DNA from: Cacajao melanocephalus | Taxonomy: Eukaryota > Chordata > Mammalia > Primates > Pitheciidae | NCBI GenBank assembly: GCA_963573385.1 | Contig: CAUYLG010005376.1 | Coordinates: forward strand, 1 to 64,000 | Length of the DNA stretch: 64,000 nucleotides | Reading direction: 5' to 3' | Shown here: piece after piece, positions 29,890 to 42,869 of the stretch | Numbering within the stretch: position 1 is the stretch's first letter | Layout: every line of letters starts with the position of its first letter | The notes under the pieces: generated by a model | Database searches by the model: none | The model's input: only the letters and a program-made list of their open reading frames with translations | What the model was told of the DNA's origin: nothing | Made by a program: the position numbers and the translations under genes

Positions 29890-30560
29890 ACTTCATTGTG
29901 GAGTCTGATTTTTTTGCCTATGTCATTATCCTTCACTCTGATAATTTTGCAGCATAGAGGCTTTATCTGAATAAAGTGACAGTTTGTCTTTGTTTAGAAC
30001 TATGTCTAATGTTACATTTTCTTAACTGCCAGTGCTGGTGTATGAAACACAGTGAGTCTTTTAATATACTTTGGCAACAGCTTTTCCACTCTTCCTGTAT
30101 TTCTTCCACCATTGCTTTCTCATCATCGATACAGATGTCTCTATATTTTTGCCAATTTATTTGATGATGTGTTAACAACTGTTCTAAACAATTGTGAATC
30201 TACTCTCCTTTAGTTTTCATGTCAAATACCTTATGAAGCAATAAATCAACCCCGGGAAATAGATTATGCAGTCTGCAAACATCTTTACTCTTTTTTCCAC
30301 AAACCCAAAAAATTTCATATCTCTTTGCCTAATGACTATTTTTTCAAATATGTTCAGAATACATTGTTTCTGGTATTGACTTTCTAGATGATGTTACTAA
30401 TCATTTTTGTGAGCCTACTCATTCTTTGTCGTTACTGCCTTATTAACTGTTGGTGTTCAGTAAGCTTATCTCTAGAATCATGCTGCTGTCTTTTATGTGC
30501 AGTGTTGTAACTTAGTTTCAGAGATCTTTTAAAAGGATTATTAATGTCAGAGCAACTGAT
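29890..30560 (-). pseudogene. hAT-superfamily transposase relic
   Basis: A minus-strand frame (29963-30178, extended upstream through a stop) reads like the catalytic-core region of hAT/ZBED-type transposases. It has a lysine-threonine-lysine-glycine-glutamate motif, then INWQKYRDICIDDEKAM, which resembles the segment around the second catalytic aspartate, then a cysteine/histidine patch (LCFIHQHWQ) where hAT enzymes have SHC-x-x-HR. Upstream residues FPGVDLLLHKVFDMKTKGE also fit that family. An in-frame stop and frame loss show it is dead. The call rests on motif order only; it could be another DNA-transposon class. Confidence 0.4.
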
Positions 30561-31639
30561 AAGTCAACATTTTATTTGTGTAAATATTTTTCAACTTTAT
30601 TAAGCTGTTTCACTTGTGTCTACCTCGGTGACATACATGCTTGGATCTACCGATGGGGGTGCTCATCTCCAAAACATTAATCTCTATTTTCATCTTTAAA
30701 ATTTTTTTCTAGCCACACAGCTTAAAAAGCAACAACTCCACCAGCGCCCCCTGACTGTGGGATTCAGAGCCTCAAGTTTCCCCTGTCATCTGTATACCAT
30801 CATTCTATCCACAGAAAACGTAAAATAACCCTTCTGATCTGATGGAATCACAGCTGAGTCAACCTCCAAGTAGTTGACTTGACTTTAAAAAGCACACAGA
30901 GTCATGGCACTGGCATTGCAGCTCTGCCATATAAAAAGCTTGGAAGCTGTCACTCCCATCCTTAAAAGAAAGAATAGTGCTGAACAACCTGAAAACCAGT
31001 GACTTTTCTTAGACCCATCCGAGAACTGGGGTCACAGGGCAAACTGTCGCTGTGAACTCTGGAGAGACAAGTTAATATAGAAAATTGCAGTCAAGATCAG
31101 CTTATCTGGGGTAAAAGCCGCTGGAGCTATAAACTGATAGGACCACTTAAATGGTAATCATTTTAAAAAGTTTCTAGATAATTGGTTTAACTAATTATTC
31201 TGACAACTCTCCAGATAAAACCATGCAATCTGGCTTCTGAGCCCAGCTCTTAAAATCATGATATTTCATTACCTTTCAGATAATGGAGGCTGAGTGTGGA
31301 CTAGTTTGAGAGTATAAACCAAGGGAGTTCAGTCTTAGGGTATTCCCATGCTTTTGTGTTTTCAACCTCTAGAAACCCTACCACGTTCTCATAATGAAGA
31401 TTCAAGAAAAATCCTCTTGTGTTTTTACAGGGAGGAGAAGCAAATTGGCTATTTTGAAACATACTCAGTGTTATTTATAGCAAAGGCCTACTGTCCATGG
31501 GAAAGGACTTTACTAGACCTTAGGAAGGGCAGTTAATCAAGAAGAAGAAGAAATGCATACATTAGAAAAGAACAAAGATGTAAAATCAATAATTTATGTT
31601 TCTGCTTAAATAGTTTCCTAGCAAAAGAAGAGTACTTAA

Positions 31640-34390
31640 CTATAAATCAAGCAGAAAAAAAGATAATAAAAATTGAAGCAAAAATCAATAAAATTGAAAA
31701 CAGAAAATCAGTTGAGAAAATAATGGAACCAAAAGCTGAATCCTTAAAAAGAATAATAAAAGCCATAAATCTCTACCCTGGCTAACCAAGAAAAAAAAGA
31801 GAAGACAAACATTACTAATATCAGAAGTGAAATGGGGGTTATTTTTTCTGATCCTATGGACATTAAAAGTATATAAAAATGTTATAAACAACTCTAAGCA
31901 AAAATTTGATAACTTAAGTGAAATGGACTCATGCCTTGAAAGACACCAACTACCAAAACTCACACTAGGATAAGTATATAATATAACCAGGCCTATTGGT
32001 TTAGGGTTTAAATATATAATATATATTATAATAGGCCTATTGATGATTACTTTTATTAAATTATTAAACCCTCTTGAACTGGTGCTTTCTATTTTGAAGG
32101 TTAATTATTAATTATTGGTTTTAAAAACCAATAATCAATAATGATTGTTTTTTAAAAAAAATTAATAATTAACCTTCAAGAAAGAAAGTACCAGTTCAAG
32201 AGGGTTCACTGGTAAATTCTAACAAATATTTATAGAAGAAATGATATCAATCACTACAATCACTTCCAGAAAATAGAAGCAGATGGAACCCTTCATAACT
32301 CGTTTTATGGGGCTAGCATTACCCAAATTATAAAACCAAACAAAGACACAAGAAAGGAAAATTACAGACCAATATCTCTCATGAACATAGGTGCAAAAAT
32401 TCAACAAAATATTAACAAATTGAATCTGGCTATGTATAAAAATAATTATACAACACAGCACAGTGGGATTTGTTACAGGTATATAAGGCCAGTTCAACAT
32501 TAAAAAATTAATGTAATCCATCACATCAACAGGCTAAAAAAGAAAAACTATATAATCATATGAAAAATGCATTTGATAAAATCCAGCACCCATTCATGAT
32601 AAAAACTCAGCAAACAAGAGTGCAGGGGAAGTTTCTCAAGTTGATAAAAAAAAATTACAAAAAACTACATCTATCATTATGATTAATGGTGAGAAACAGT
32701 GCTTTTCCCCTAAGAGGAGGAAAAAAGCAGATGTCTCCTCTCATCACTCCTATTAAACATTGCAGTAGAAAAGGAAATAAAAGGTAGACAGATTGAGAAG
32801 AAAGAAATTAAATTGTCTTTATTCATAGATAATATAGTTGTCTATCTACAAAATTCCAAATAATCAGCTAAAAACTGTCCTGAAAGGAACAAGTATAGCA
32901 AGATAGCAGGGTACCAGGTCAATATGGAAAAGTCAATTACTTTCCTATACACTTGCAATGAACAATTGGAAATTGAAATGAAATCTATGATAACATTTAC
33001 ATTAGAACCCAAAAAAGAGAAACAGATATAAATCTAACAAAATATACATGGGGCCTAGATACAGAAATCTATAAAATGCTTATGCAAGAAGTTAAAGAAG
33101 ATCTAAATATACTGAGAAATATGTGATTATGGATTGGAAGACTCAGTACTGTTAAGATGTCTGTTTTCCCAGCTGGATCTGTAGATTCAATGGAATGTCA
33201 GTCAAAATGCCTAAAAGCTATCTTGTGAATATTGACAAACTAATTCTAATGTTTATATAGAAAAGCAAAACACTCAGAAAACCAATGCAATCTTGAGAAA
33301 CAGAAAAGTTGGAAGGCACACAAACCTCAATTTTAAAACTTGCTATAAAACTACAGTAATCAAGACACTGTATTATTGGAAAAACAATTGACACATATAT
33401 TAATGTAACAGAATAGAGAGCCCAGAGATAGACCCATACAAATGTATTCAATGGATCTTTAACAAAAGAGCAAAGACTATTCAATGGAGAAAGACAGCCT
33501 TTTAACAGTGGTGCTGGAATACTTGGACATCAATATGCAAGAAAGTTATACTTTACACATTTCACAAACACAAACTCAGAATGGATCATATATTTAAATG
33601 TAAACTGCAAAACTGGAAGACAACATAGGAGAAAATCTAGGTGACCTTCTGTTTGGTAATTAGTTTTTAGAAACAACACTAAAAACACAATCCGGGGAAG
33701 GAAAAATGGATAAATTGAACTTAATTAAAAGAAAAAATATTTGCTTTGGGAAAGACTAAAAGAATCACCATCAACAGAATGAAAAAGAAAACTACAGACT
33801 GGGAAAACATATATGCAAAAGACATATTTGATGAGCAACTGGTATCCAAAATATACAAATAATTCAAAAATTTATTAATGAAATAATTTAATGAAAAAAC
33901 GGACAAAAAATCTAAATAGACACCCCACCAATGAAGATACAAAGTTGGCAAATAATGATATAAACATGTTCAGCATAATTTGTCATTAAAGAATTGCAAG
34001 TTAAAACAAGATACAACTGCACACCTCTTAGATGCCTGCAATTAAAAAAAAAAAAGGCAATACCAAATGTTGCTGAGGATGTTGAGCAGCAGAAATTCTT
34101 ATTTATTGTGGGTGGAAATACATGGTACAACATTTTTTAAAGGCGGTTTGGCAGTTTCTTTCAAAGCTAAACACAATCTTACCATAAAGCTTCAGCAATC
34201 ATGCTCCTATCTACTCACCCAAATGATTGAAGACTTGTGCCTATGCAAAAAACCTGCACATGAACATTTATAGAAACTTTACTAATAATTACCCAAAATT
34301 GAAACCGTCAAGATGTTTTTCAATAGTTAAAAGAATAAACAAATGGTGATATATCCATGCAAAGGAATACTACTCAGTGATTTTTTAAAA
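31640..34390 (+). pseudogene. L1 ORF2 relic
   Basis: The ORF2-equivalent region is recognisable by TAACCAAGAAAAAAAAGAGA, AACCAAACAAAGACAC, GTGGGATTTGTTACAGG and late CAAAGGAATACTACTCAG. The RT core at about 32826-32845 reads F-I-D-N, so the second catalytic aspartate is lost. No frame exceeds about 70 codons on the coding strand. Confidence 0.8.
32067..32206. repeat. 140-bp imperfect inverted duplication in L1 ORF2
   Basis: The left arm 32067-32113 and right arm 32160-32206 are 47 nt each and complementary except for 3 mismatches by hand alignment. The spacer contains a second perfect hairpin, ATTATTGGTTTT/AAAACCAATAAT (32111-32135, one-base loop). The right arm runs on into normal ORF2 sequence; the left arm is the extra inverted copy. 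Confidence 0.9.
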
Positions 34391-35443
34391 AGGGCTTTCA
34401 GGCCACAAAAAATATGGAGGAAACTTAAATGCATGTTGCAAAAGAAAGCAGTTGGAAAAGGCTACGTACTGTATAATTCCAATTCTGGAACATTTTGACA
34501 AAGGCAGAACTATAAAGGCAGTAGAAATACCAGTGATTGCCAGGATTCAGGGTAAGACTGTGATAAGTGGAGATGAATAGATGTAGCCTACGGGATTCTT
34601 AGGATGATGAAACGATTCTGTATAATACTGTAATGGTGGATATATGACATTAATCATTTGTGAAAGCCCTTAGAAATTTACAACCCAGAGTGAACCTTAA
34701 TGTGTGTAAATTTTTAAAATAGTTTAGGAGTTCAGGGATCTCAAGAATGAATACAGATAATGATAAGATAATTACACTGTATAACAAATATCTAAAACAA
34801 CCTCATTGAAGTGGGTAAGGTAAAAGGTGCTGACCTAAGTAACTATGGACATAAATAGAGTCAGTTAGACTAAAGGCAGAGAGAAGTGCTAAAAAGGACC
34901 ATACTCTAGTTGACAAAGTGTTTTCTCACTTTATCAGAGATAAAGGTTAACAATTCTGATACTTCTGTGCATGTTTTCTAGAATAATAGACGGACGGCAG
35001 ATGGTGGTAGCTAGTTTTCTCACTGTTGGAGTGGGAATTCAGATAAGCAAGGGGAGGAAGCCAGAATACTTCCCATGGCAATAATTCAGCAATGGAGACA
35101 TCAGTAATAATTCATGTTGAACATGATATAGATAAAGATGGTTATATACAGAAACATTGATAGGTATGTGTATATGCATGAGTTAGATACACACATATAT
35201 TTCTTTGCTCTGTCACCTGGAAGGGCTTAAAATAAACACCACCATATTAACAACAATCACGCCTAGTCCCTAGTGCCCAGATCTTGTTTTCTAGTATCAC
35301 TGTCTATTAAAAAGGACCCAGTACTCCTTAGAGAAGTGGCTGTTTCTAGCACTGGGGCAGGAAATATACAAGATGAGCCTGAAACATCGTGTAGTGCCAA
35401 AAAAGTAATAAAGTGCTCAGGATAAATTAACAAGTTTTTTAAA

Positions 35444-35467
35444 CACACACACACACACACACACACA
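35444..35467. repeat. (AC)n microsatellite
   Basis: About 12 AC units in the old L1 3' UTR. Confidence 0.95.
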
Positions 35468-35631
35468 TTGTGCAGTATGATGAAAAGCCTAGACACCAGT
35501 GGAAAGAGCTTTCAAAGGTTGAAGCTGGAAAATTTGAGTACAAAATAAATAAGTGATGTTGAATTATCACCCAAAATATTAAGCAACCATCCATAGCATC
35601 CGTACTAACATAAATACATTATTGAGTTATG

Positions 35632-35995
35632 GTTTGACTGTATCCTCACCCAAATCTCATCTTGAATTTTAGTTCCCCTAGTCCCCACATGTTGTGGGAG
35701 GGACCAGGTGAAGACAACTGAATCTTGGGGGCATTTTCCTCTTCCTGTTCTTGTGACAGTGACTTAGTTGTCATAAGATCTGATGGTTTTATAAGTGCCC
35801 CCTTTGCTAGACACTCATTTCTCTCTCCTACCACCATGTGAAGAAGGACATGTTTGCTTCCCTTTTCACCATGATTGTAAGTTTCCTGAGGCCTCCTCAG
35901 CCTTGCAGAACTGTAAATAAATTAAACCTCTCTCCTTTATAAATTACTCAGTCTCAGGCAGCTCTTCATCATGGCGCCAGAGTGGACTAATATGT
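35632..35995 (+). mobile_element. MST-type MaLR solo LTR
   Basis: TTATGGTTTGACTGTATCCTC at the start, CCCACATGTTGTGGGAGGGACC, ATAAGATCTGATGGTTTTAT, then CCTTGCAGAACTGTAAATAA and CAGTCTCAGGCAGCTCTTC near the end. It is a solo LTR inserted in the L1 3' UTR. Could be THE1 rather than MST. Confidence 0.8.
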
Positions 35996-36664
35996 TGAAT
36001 AAGTTAATATATTGGGGAGGAGACACAATTAATTCATACAGAAAAGTTTCAAAAAATTCTGTTGTTATTCCAACATCAAGAAGGAAAAGAATAACTCCCT
36101 ACTCTTTAAGTGAAGGCTGCACATAGTAACTTCACTCCAAAGATTGCAGAATGAAAAGTGGGAGAAAAATAATAAGTTTATGGTGGAGAAAACTGAAAGA
36201 TACTACTTCAGCCGTATGATCAAAGTCAGTATTCATAAATCATAAGTCATGTTGCTACTATGCAATCTTGATATGATGTGACAAAAATGTTACTTTACCT
36301 TTGTCATCCTGCTTCCCCAAACCCATAACCAACCCCAGCTTAATGAGAAAAACATCATATTCCAGTAGAGGGGCATCCTACAACATGCCTGGCCAGTGTT
36401 CCTCAAAACAGTCAAGATATCCAAAATGAGGAAAGTCGGAGAAACTGTCACAGCCAGGAGATGCCTAAGGAGATAATTTGACGTAATTTGGTACCCTGAT
36501 GGGATGTAACTAGATGCAATTTTGTACCCTGGATGGGATCTTGGAACCAAAAAAGGACATTAGGTAAAAATTAAGAAAATCTGAGTAACCTGTGGAATTT
36601 AGTTAAAATAATGCATCAGTATTGATTATTGAAAGAATAGTCCCAAATTAATGTAAGATGCTAA

Positions 36665-37040
<376 letters not shown>

Positions 37041-37289
37041 AAAATTTGCTTTAAAATAAAGTCTATTAATTAAACAAGTATACAGAATCCCCATTTTATA
37101 CAATGTAGCTTCAAATTCTGCATTTTTATGTATCATAAATAAACATTTTACAATGCCATCAAAAATCGACTAATGTATGTTAAGCACATGTGAAGCTTAA
37201 GTGTAAGTTTCAGTGCTCATTGATAATGCTTTTAGGTCACAACATTCCCTCCCTCCTTATTACATCTTCCAGCTGGCTAGAGCCTTGCA

Positions 37290-37710
37290 TTTGTGAGGAT
37301 TCCCTTGGTTACAAGTTACAGAAATGTACTTAATCTAGCTATGGCAAAACTAGTTAACTTTTCTGGGCAATTGAAAGCTATTGGCTTCAGCCTTGCCTGA
37401 ACCTAGGAATTTTTACCATTATCATCAGAAATTGTTAGACTCTATCTCTCATCTCTGCTATTTTCTGTCCTGGTTTAATTCCCAGTCAGAGTATCACCAT
37501 GTAATGGTTAAGATGGTCAAGCTAGGCCAAGGTTGACACAGTAACTAGACTGTCAAGCTGGAATGAAAGGGTACTTCTTTCCTAATAGTTCCCAAGGAGA
37601 GCTTTTATTTGTTCAGTTTGGATCACTTGTTCGTCTATCAGCCAGTTGCTGAGTTTAATCCAATGTTCCCTTAACTAAGCACAGGTGATGTGTCCCACCT
37701 CTGGATAGCT
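37290..37710. repeat. ancient interspersed repeat, family not named
   Basis: Starts CCCTTGGTTACAAGTTACAG, then has CTCTATCTCTCATCTCTGC, ATCAGCCAGTTGCTGAG and ends near ACAGGTGATGTGTCCC. Same motif order as 9605-10035, with high divergence. Confidence 0.35.
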
Positions 37711-38765
37711 CCACTTGAAGCACTAGATTGAGAAAGACAAGGGAAATTTTCCAAAGGGAAAAGGAGGATTCTACTAATGAAAGAAGGAAGAAAGGATGCA
37801 ATGTGATTTATGGTGAATGCCTTTTTGTGTGTACTTGAGGTGTGGGGCCAAGTTGTATCAGTTTGTCCTTTGGAGGGCTGGAGACTGAGTAGCAAAGGTC
37901 AGTCAAGCAAATGCTGTATGATTGCATGACGGATCCTCAAATTAAAACCCTGACACTAGGGATCAAGAGTGACTCTCTGGTTGTCAACACGTTGCATGTG
38001 TTGCCACACATTGTTACTGGGAGAATTATGTCATCTCCATATGATTCTACAAGAAGAGGAAAACTGGAAGCTTTTTTCCCCCTGGGTTCTCCTGGACTCT
38101 GCCCTGTGTGCCTTTTCCCTTCACTGATTTTAGTCTGATCATTTCACTGTAACAAATCATAGCTATGAATATAACAGCTTTTTTGTTTTTTTAGTCCTGT
38201 GATCCTATCTATCTAAGAATCACTGAGTTTGAGGGTGGTCTTGGGACCCCTGATACACCAATATTTAAAAACTAGGATATTTTACACAGAAATCTGCAAT
38301 GCTTCAGTAATCACCCTAAGTTCTAGTTACAGCGACAGCCTGATAATCCTTTTGGGAAATTTTCTTTCTCCCATTGCAATATAGGTTTTTGAGTCTCTTC
38401 ATCAATATAGGTTTTTGAGTTTTTTTACCTTGGAAATATCCATGTCAATAAATTCTAGTATTACATCATTTTAGGCCATTTTAAATTTCCTTCACTTTTA
38501 ACATTTTTGCCTTTTCAAGGAATAATAAACTTCTAAGTTATTAAAGTAAATTTAAAATTTAGAAATTCTTAGAAATAAATTTAATATGTAATATAACTTC
38601 AGTTAAAATGTTTTATTTATTAGAACATAAAGTGAAAAACAGAAGCCATACTTTTAGAGAATATCACTATATGAAGATATACTTTCTAAAGATACAAAGG
38701 AAACAGAATGAAATAATGATTGACCCTATGTATAATTTCTTTCTTTCTTTGTGTTTTTATTTTAT
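37711..38765. other. unique sequence with an 18-bp direct repeat
   Basis: CAATATAGGTTTTTGAGT occurs twice, at 38377-38394 and 38403-38420 (period 26). No gene or family is recognised. The local sequence becomes AT-rich after 38440. Confidence 0.5.
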
Positions 38766-38774
38766 TGAATATTC

Positions 38775-39075
38775 TTTTTTTTTTTTTTTTTTTGAGACAG
38801 AGTCTTGCTCTCTGGCCCAGGCTAGAGTGCAGTAGCGTAGTCTCAGCTCACAGCAACCTCTGCCTCCCAGGTTAAGGAGATTTTCCTGTCTCCACCTCCT
38901 AAGTAGCTGGGATTACAGGTGTGAGCCACCATGCCTGGCTAATTTTTGTATTTTTGTACAGATGGGTTTTCGCCATGTTGACTAGGCTGGTCTTGAACTC
39001 CTGACCTCAGGTGATCCACCCTCCTCAGAATCCCAAAGTGCTGAGATTACAGGCATGAGCCATTGTGCCCAGCCA
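38775..39075 (-). repeat. Alu element
   Basis: Minus-strand Alu with a poly-T of about 19. AATATTCTT before the poly-T and after the Alu head (about 39077) is the target duplication. Confidence 0.95.
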
Positions 39076-39189
39076 AATATTCTTAGAAACATTAAAAAAA
39101 AAAAAACCTGAAACACTGAAACTCCTTTGTCCTACATCATAATCTTAATATCTTGCTTGCTCCTTCATAGGTAACGTTTTTACCATAAG

Positions 39190-39930
39190 TTAATCTGTGG
39201 TCTTTCCATTTGATTTTTAAATTTTTACCACAATGTATATATGAATGCATATGTATGATACTACAATTTTGTTTTTGGACTTTATATAAATAATATCATG
39301 CTGTGTATATTATTCAAGTATTTGCTTTATTTTTAAACATTGTTTTTCTAAGATTCATCCATATGGATACAAGCAAATGTAACAAGTAACCTTTAACTGG
39401 TGGTGAATTCCAGTGTATGATACTTTATCAATTCTCTTAGTGGTGGAATTTTTCATTGGCTGGACTTTTTTCTTATTAGAACCACTGCTACTGCAATAAT
39501 TATTGTGGCTCAAATTTGAGTCCTATTTGCCAGACATTAGTCTGTATTATACAAGTGCTCAACACATTTTTATCCTCATAACAACTCCCAAGAGGTGAAT
39601 ATTGTTATTTCCATTTTTGAGATAAGGAAGCAGAGGCATGGAGAGGTTAAGCAGTTGTCTAAATTCATATAGCTAAAAGTAGCAGAGCCAAAACTTGAGC
39701 CCAGAAACTTGATCTAGAGCACATGAAATTAATTGCCTTGGAGAAGTCTCTGTGAGCATGTGCGATATTTTCTTGTTGCGTTACAAAGTATGAGCATTTT
39801 ACTATTTTCAAGTGGCTCTCTAGAGTCATCACACCAACTTATATTCTCACTGGCATTAAATGAATGTCTTTGGCTGCAGTCTCCCTCTGTGTGCAGGGAG
39901 CTTATAATCACTAATATCATGAATGATATA
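39190..39930 (-). mobile_element. old L1/HAL1-type fragment, split by a MIR
   Basis: Antisense old LINE sequence: AAATAATATCATGCTGTGTA, CTAAGATTCATCCATATGG, then after a MIR, GTCATCACACCAACTTATATTC and TCACTGGCATTAAATGAATG. Family uncertain. Confidence 0.5.
39505..39718 (-). repeat. MIR (antisense)
   Basis: Antisense MIR core: AAGTGCTCAACACATTTTTA, AAGGAAGCAGAGGCATGGAG, AGGTTAAGCAGTTGTC, AGCAGAGCCAAAACTTGAGC. Nested in the old LINE fragment. Confidence 0.85.
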
Positions 39931-40234
39931 AACCAGTTATCTATACTTGCTGACAGCCTGAAGCCTAGGAGGCCTGTGCATTCAGTCTACTTACCACATC
40001 AGGTTTTGCTTTGTTTTATTTTTGCTCTATTGTCTTTTTTGAACACGACTGTTTAAAAAATTTTCTTTTATATTTGATCTTAAACATTACATATTTGAGT
40101 AGAAAACATTCTCAAAACATGAATTTTAACACCACCTAGACCTTCAATTTTATTCAATTTCCACTATTGACCACGAAATATTTCTTAAAACTGTTTTCTC
40201 TTGTTCAGTTTACTCAGAATTCAACATGTCTTTC

Positions 40235-40720
40235 TCATTCCAAGACACTGTACAAGATACAGGGCATGAAGCAACAAATAAGGCAAAATTCTTCTCTCTG
40301 AGGGATTTACAAGGAAATTGGTCACATAAACAGCTAACTGGAATGAAATGTGGTAAGTACTGGCATAGAAGCATGATCATATGCTACAAGAATATGCATG
40401 ACAACTTATTTATTTTTATTTTAGGTGAAGCTTAGAAATGGTGACATATATGGTAGGAATTGAAAAATGAGTAGAATTTTCTTAAACTTTGAGGAGAATG
40501 TGAACATATTTGGTGAAAGAGAGAAACAAATAATTGCTTGAAAGCCTGAAAGTTCACAGCATCTTCAAGACTTAGCAAATGGGACCGTTTAGATGTGATA
40601 CAGCGGATAACTGGAAATAGAAGGAGGAAAGATGATGTAAGTCTCGGAAGATAAATTGGCCAAAACTTTGAAGTGGCTACTGGGAGGAGGGTATGCAAAG
40701 GAGGCATAGCTCACTACCAC
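40235..40720. repeat. ancient mammalian-wide repeat, family not named
   Basis: CCAAGACACTGTACAAGATAC, GAAGCAACAAATAAGGCAAA and CTCTGAGGGATTTACAAGG follow a motif order I associate with an old mammalian repeat also seen at 48110-48860. Divergence is too high for a name. Confidence 0.35.
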
Positions 40721-42869
40721 CTCCCCAGTGGTTTTTATTGGTTTTGTGTGTAGTCTCTCACCTCACATATCACTTTTTCTCTTAATGACTTTTTATCACA
40801 ATAGTTCTGGCAAACTTACATCACTTATAAGACAGTGATTCTTTTTCCAGTATAATGACATTTTTTTTCTTTTTTTGGTCTTCACATCCACTAAATAAGC
40901 ATACTATCCAAAGTTATACTTCAACATTACTGTTTCAAGAAAAGGTGCACTCACATATTTACATGCAATAGTTTCTAGTCAAAGAATATTACTACATGGA
41001 ACAAATTTGAAATGCGTGCTGTATCTGGATGGACCCAAATGTTTTGCTTTGCCTATGAATGCCAACCAAGAGGGATGAAGAAATATCCTCTTCTATTTTT
41101 CATTCTTATACATGTACGCTATTTCTTCATGTTTTGAAGTACATATTTTTCTATCCAAAGAAACTACTACTCTTTTCTCTTTATGTTAAAGCCTTCCATA
41201 TCAGGTATTTATTTTAGAGCTAAAGTCTCATGGGAAAGAGAATAGTAAGGCTCCTGATTATGATACTATATTCCTGTCCAATAATAAAACTTCTGACTTT
41301 CCACCACCTTCCAAAAACGATCTCACACCCCTCCTCCTCCAGCCACCATCTGTTATCAAGCTTTCTCTTCTTTCTTTGGAAATATAATAAAGCTTCATTA
41401 CATTGCCTTATATGTACAAACCTTTACATTGATTAATTATTATAAGTATGCTTTTGTTATTCAGTTGAGATATATATAGAAAACTGTTGCATAGCTTAGA
41501 TTGGTATGACACATTCCATATGTTTATTTTATAGGAACATGTTCTATATGTTTTATTTAATAACTTTTCATTTAGTTACATTGTTTTCAGGGATAAGTTC
41601 ATTACAGAAGGAATAGATGCATTTGGACTCCATATGAAACCTCATTTGTAAGAGCACCACTAATAAAAAAAATTGCAATCTGTTCTGTAGATTGACATCA
41701 TTATGCCCATTGTTCTCTGAGTCCAAGAAAATAATTCAATTTTGACCAATTAAGCAAAATTTGATATTTTAATTGGAAGAAAATACAGTATTGGGTATTT
41801 TATCAAGGGAAGTGCCAAGCAACCAATCTGTAAGGATAAGAATGAGGGCCACTGGGAATCTCAGCAGCCAGACACCCAGGACCATCTTGTTATTTGTACT
41901 GACATTCTTGTTTGCCTCACTCTTGTCCGCCTCTGCATCAGATTCAAATTCCAAGAAGAAATATCATATAGGCATGTACTATACTTCAGTGATGGCTTTG
42001 AATGACAGACAGTTTTTCAAAGGAAAAGTAGGATTTTTATTAACTGTAAAAATAAGGAAGTTGTTCCATATAGGAAAAACAACAGATGCCCACCAGATTC
42101 TGTCAATGGCCTACCAGCACAAACACATGCACACACACCCGCACATGCATTTTTCATTTTCTTCTATACATAAAAGTTTAAAAATACCCTCAGTGGACCT
42201 AGCACATCTATCACAAACAGAAAAATGATCTTAGCACCATAAAGTAGATTAACTTGATGCCAATTTAATGCATTTGGTTTCAACTCTGGAGTCTCTAGAT
42301 GATATGTTTTCCTTGTTTCTGCAGCTGGTCATAAAACCTTACCAGCTATTTATGCCTTCCCTTCACAACTCTTTATGTATGTTGTTGTTCTTGTCATTGT
42401 TTTTCTAAACACCTCGTAAGCAGTGGTGGTCTTCTGATAAACATTCACCTGGAACACAAGTATTAATAGCCTTGATCTATTCTGAGAGTCTCATTTGAAC
42501 AAACCATTAGCTAGTGCTTATGCATCAGTTTAGAAACTCTTCTCAGGTTATTTTGCTTTAATGAGATAGTAGGTAAGGAGAGCTGCAACTCAAATATCTG
42601 CCCATTGGAAGTATTATCTTTTTCCACTATCTTCCAGGGCCATACCTGAGTAGGACTGTAATTCAATAGTAGTGCATACTGGCTGCTGGAGAAAACCATC
42701 TGAAAACCAAACCAGTTTTACATCCTCAATTATCTATTGATATGGGTTTAAAAAGAAGTGCATTTTTAAAGCGTTTGATATAACAGTCTCTCAAGTTCTC
42801 CCATGTGGCAGGCTATCAGCTATTAGCCAAAGTCATTATTCTTTTTTTCTTTCTGAATTATGTCTAGGC
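40721..42869. other. AT-rich unique sequence
   Basis: No Alu or L1. It contains a candidate open frame (41842-42228, listed separately). No TATA-promoter plus exon arrangement can be argued. Confidence 0.5.
41842..42228 (+). CDS. hypothetical signal-peptide-like open frame (unproven)
   Basis: The 128-codon frame from the internal ATG at 41842 (the frame opens upstream at 41773) begins with about 13 polar residues, then a hydrophobic run ILLFVLTFLFASLLSASA followed by SDSNSKKK, which looks like a secretion signal with cleavage near ASA/SD. The rest is basic, includes a histidine-rich HKHMHTHPHMH stretch and matches no family I know. An A at -3 of the ATG is favourable. There is no second candidate exon, promoter or splice evidence, so chance is the leading explanation. 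A real gene could use only the first exon-like part. Confidence 0.15.
   Translation: MRATGNLSSQTPRTILLFVLTFLFASLLSASASDSNSKKKYHIGMYYTSVMALNDRQFFKGKVGFLLTVKIRKLFHIGKTTDAHQILSMAYQHKHMHTHPHMHFSFSSIHKSLKIPSVDLAHLSQTEK

Noticed and set aside
32823..32845. Possible active reverse transcriptase motif in the second L1
   Set aside because: The catalytic pair reads D-N rather than D-D and the frame is full of stops, so there is no activity.
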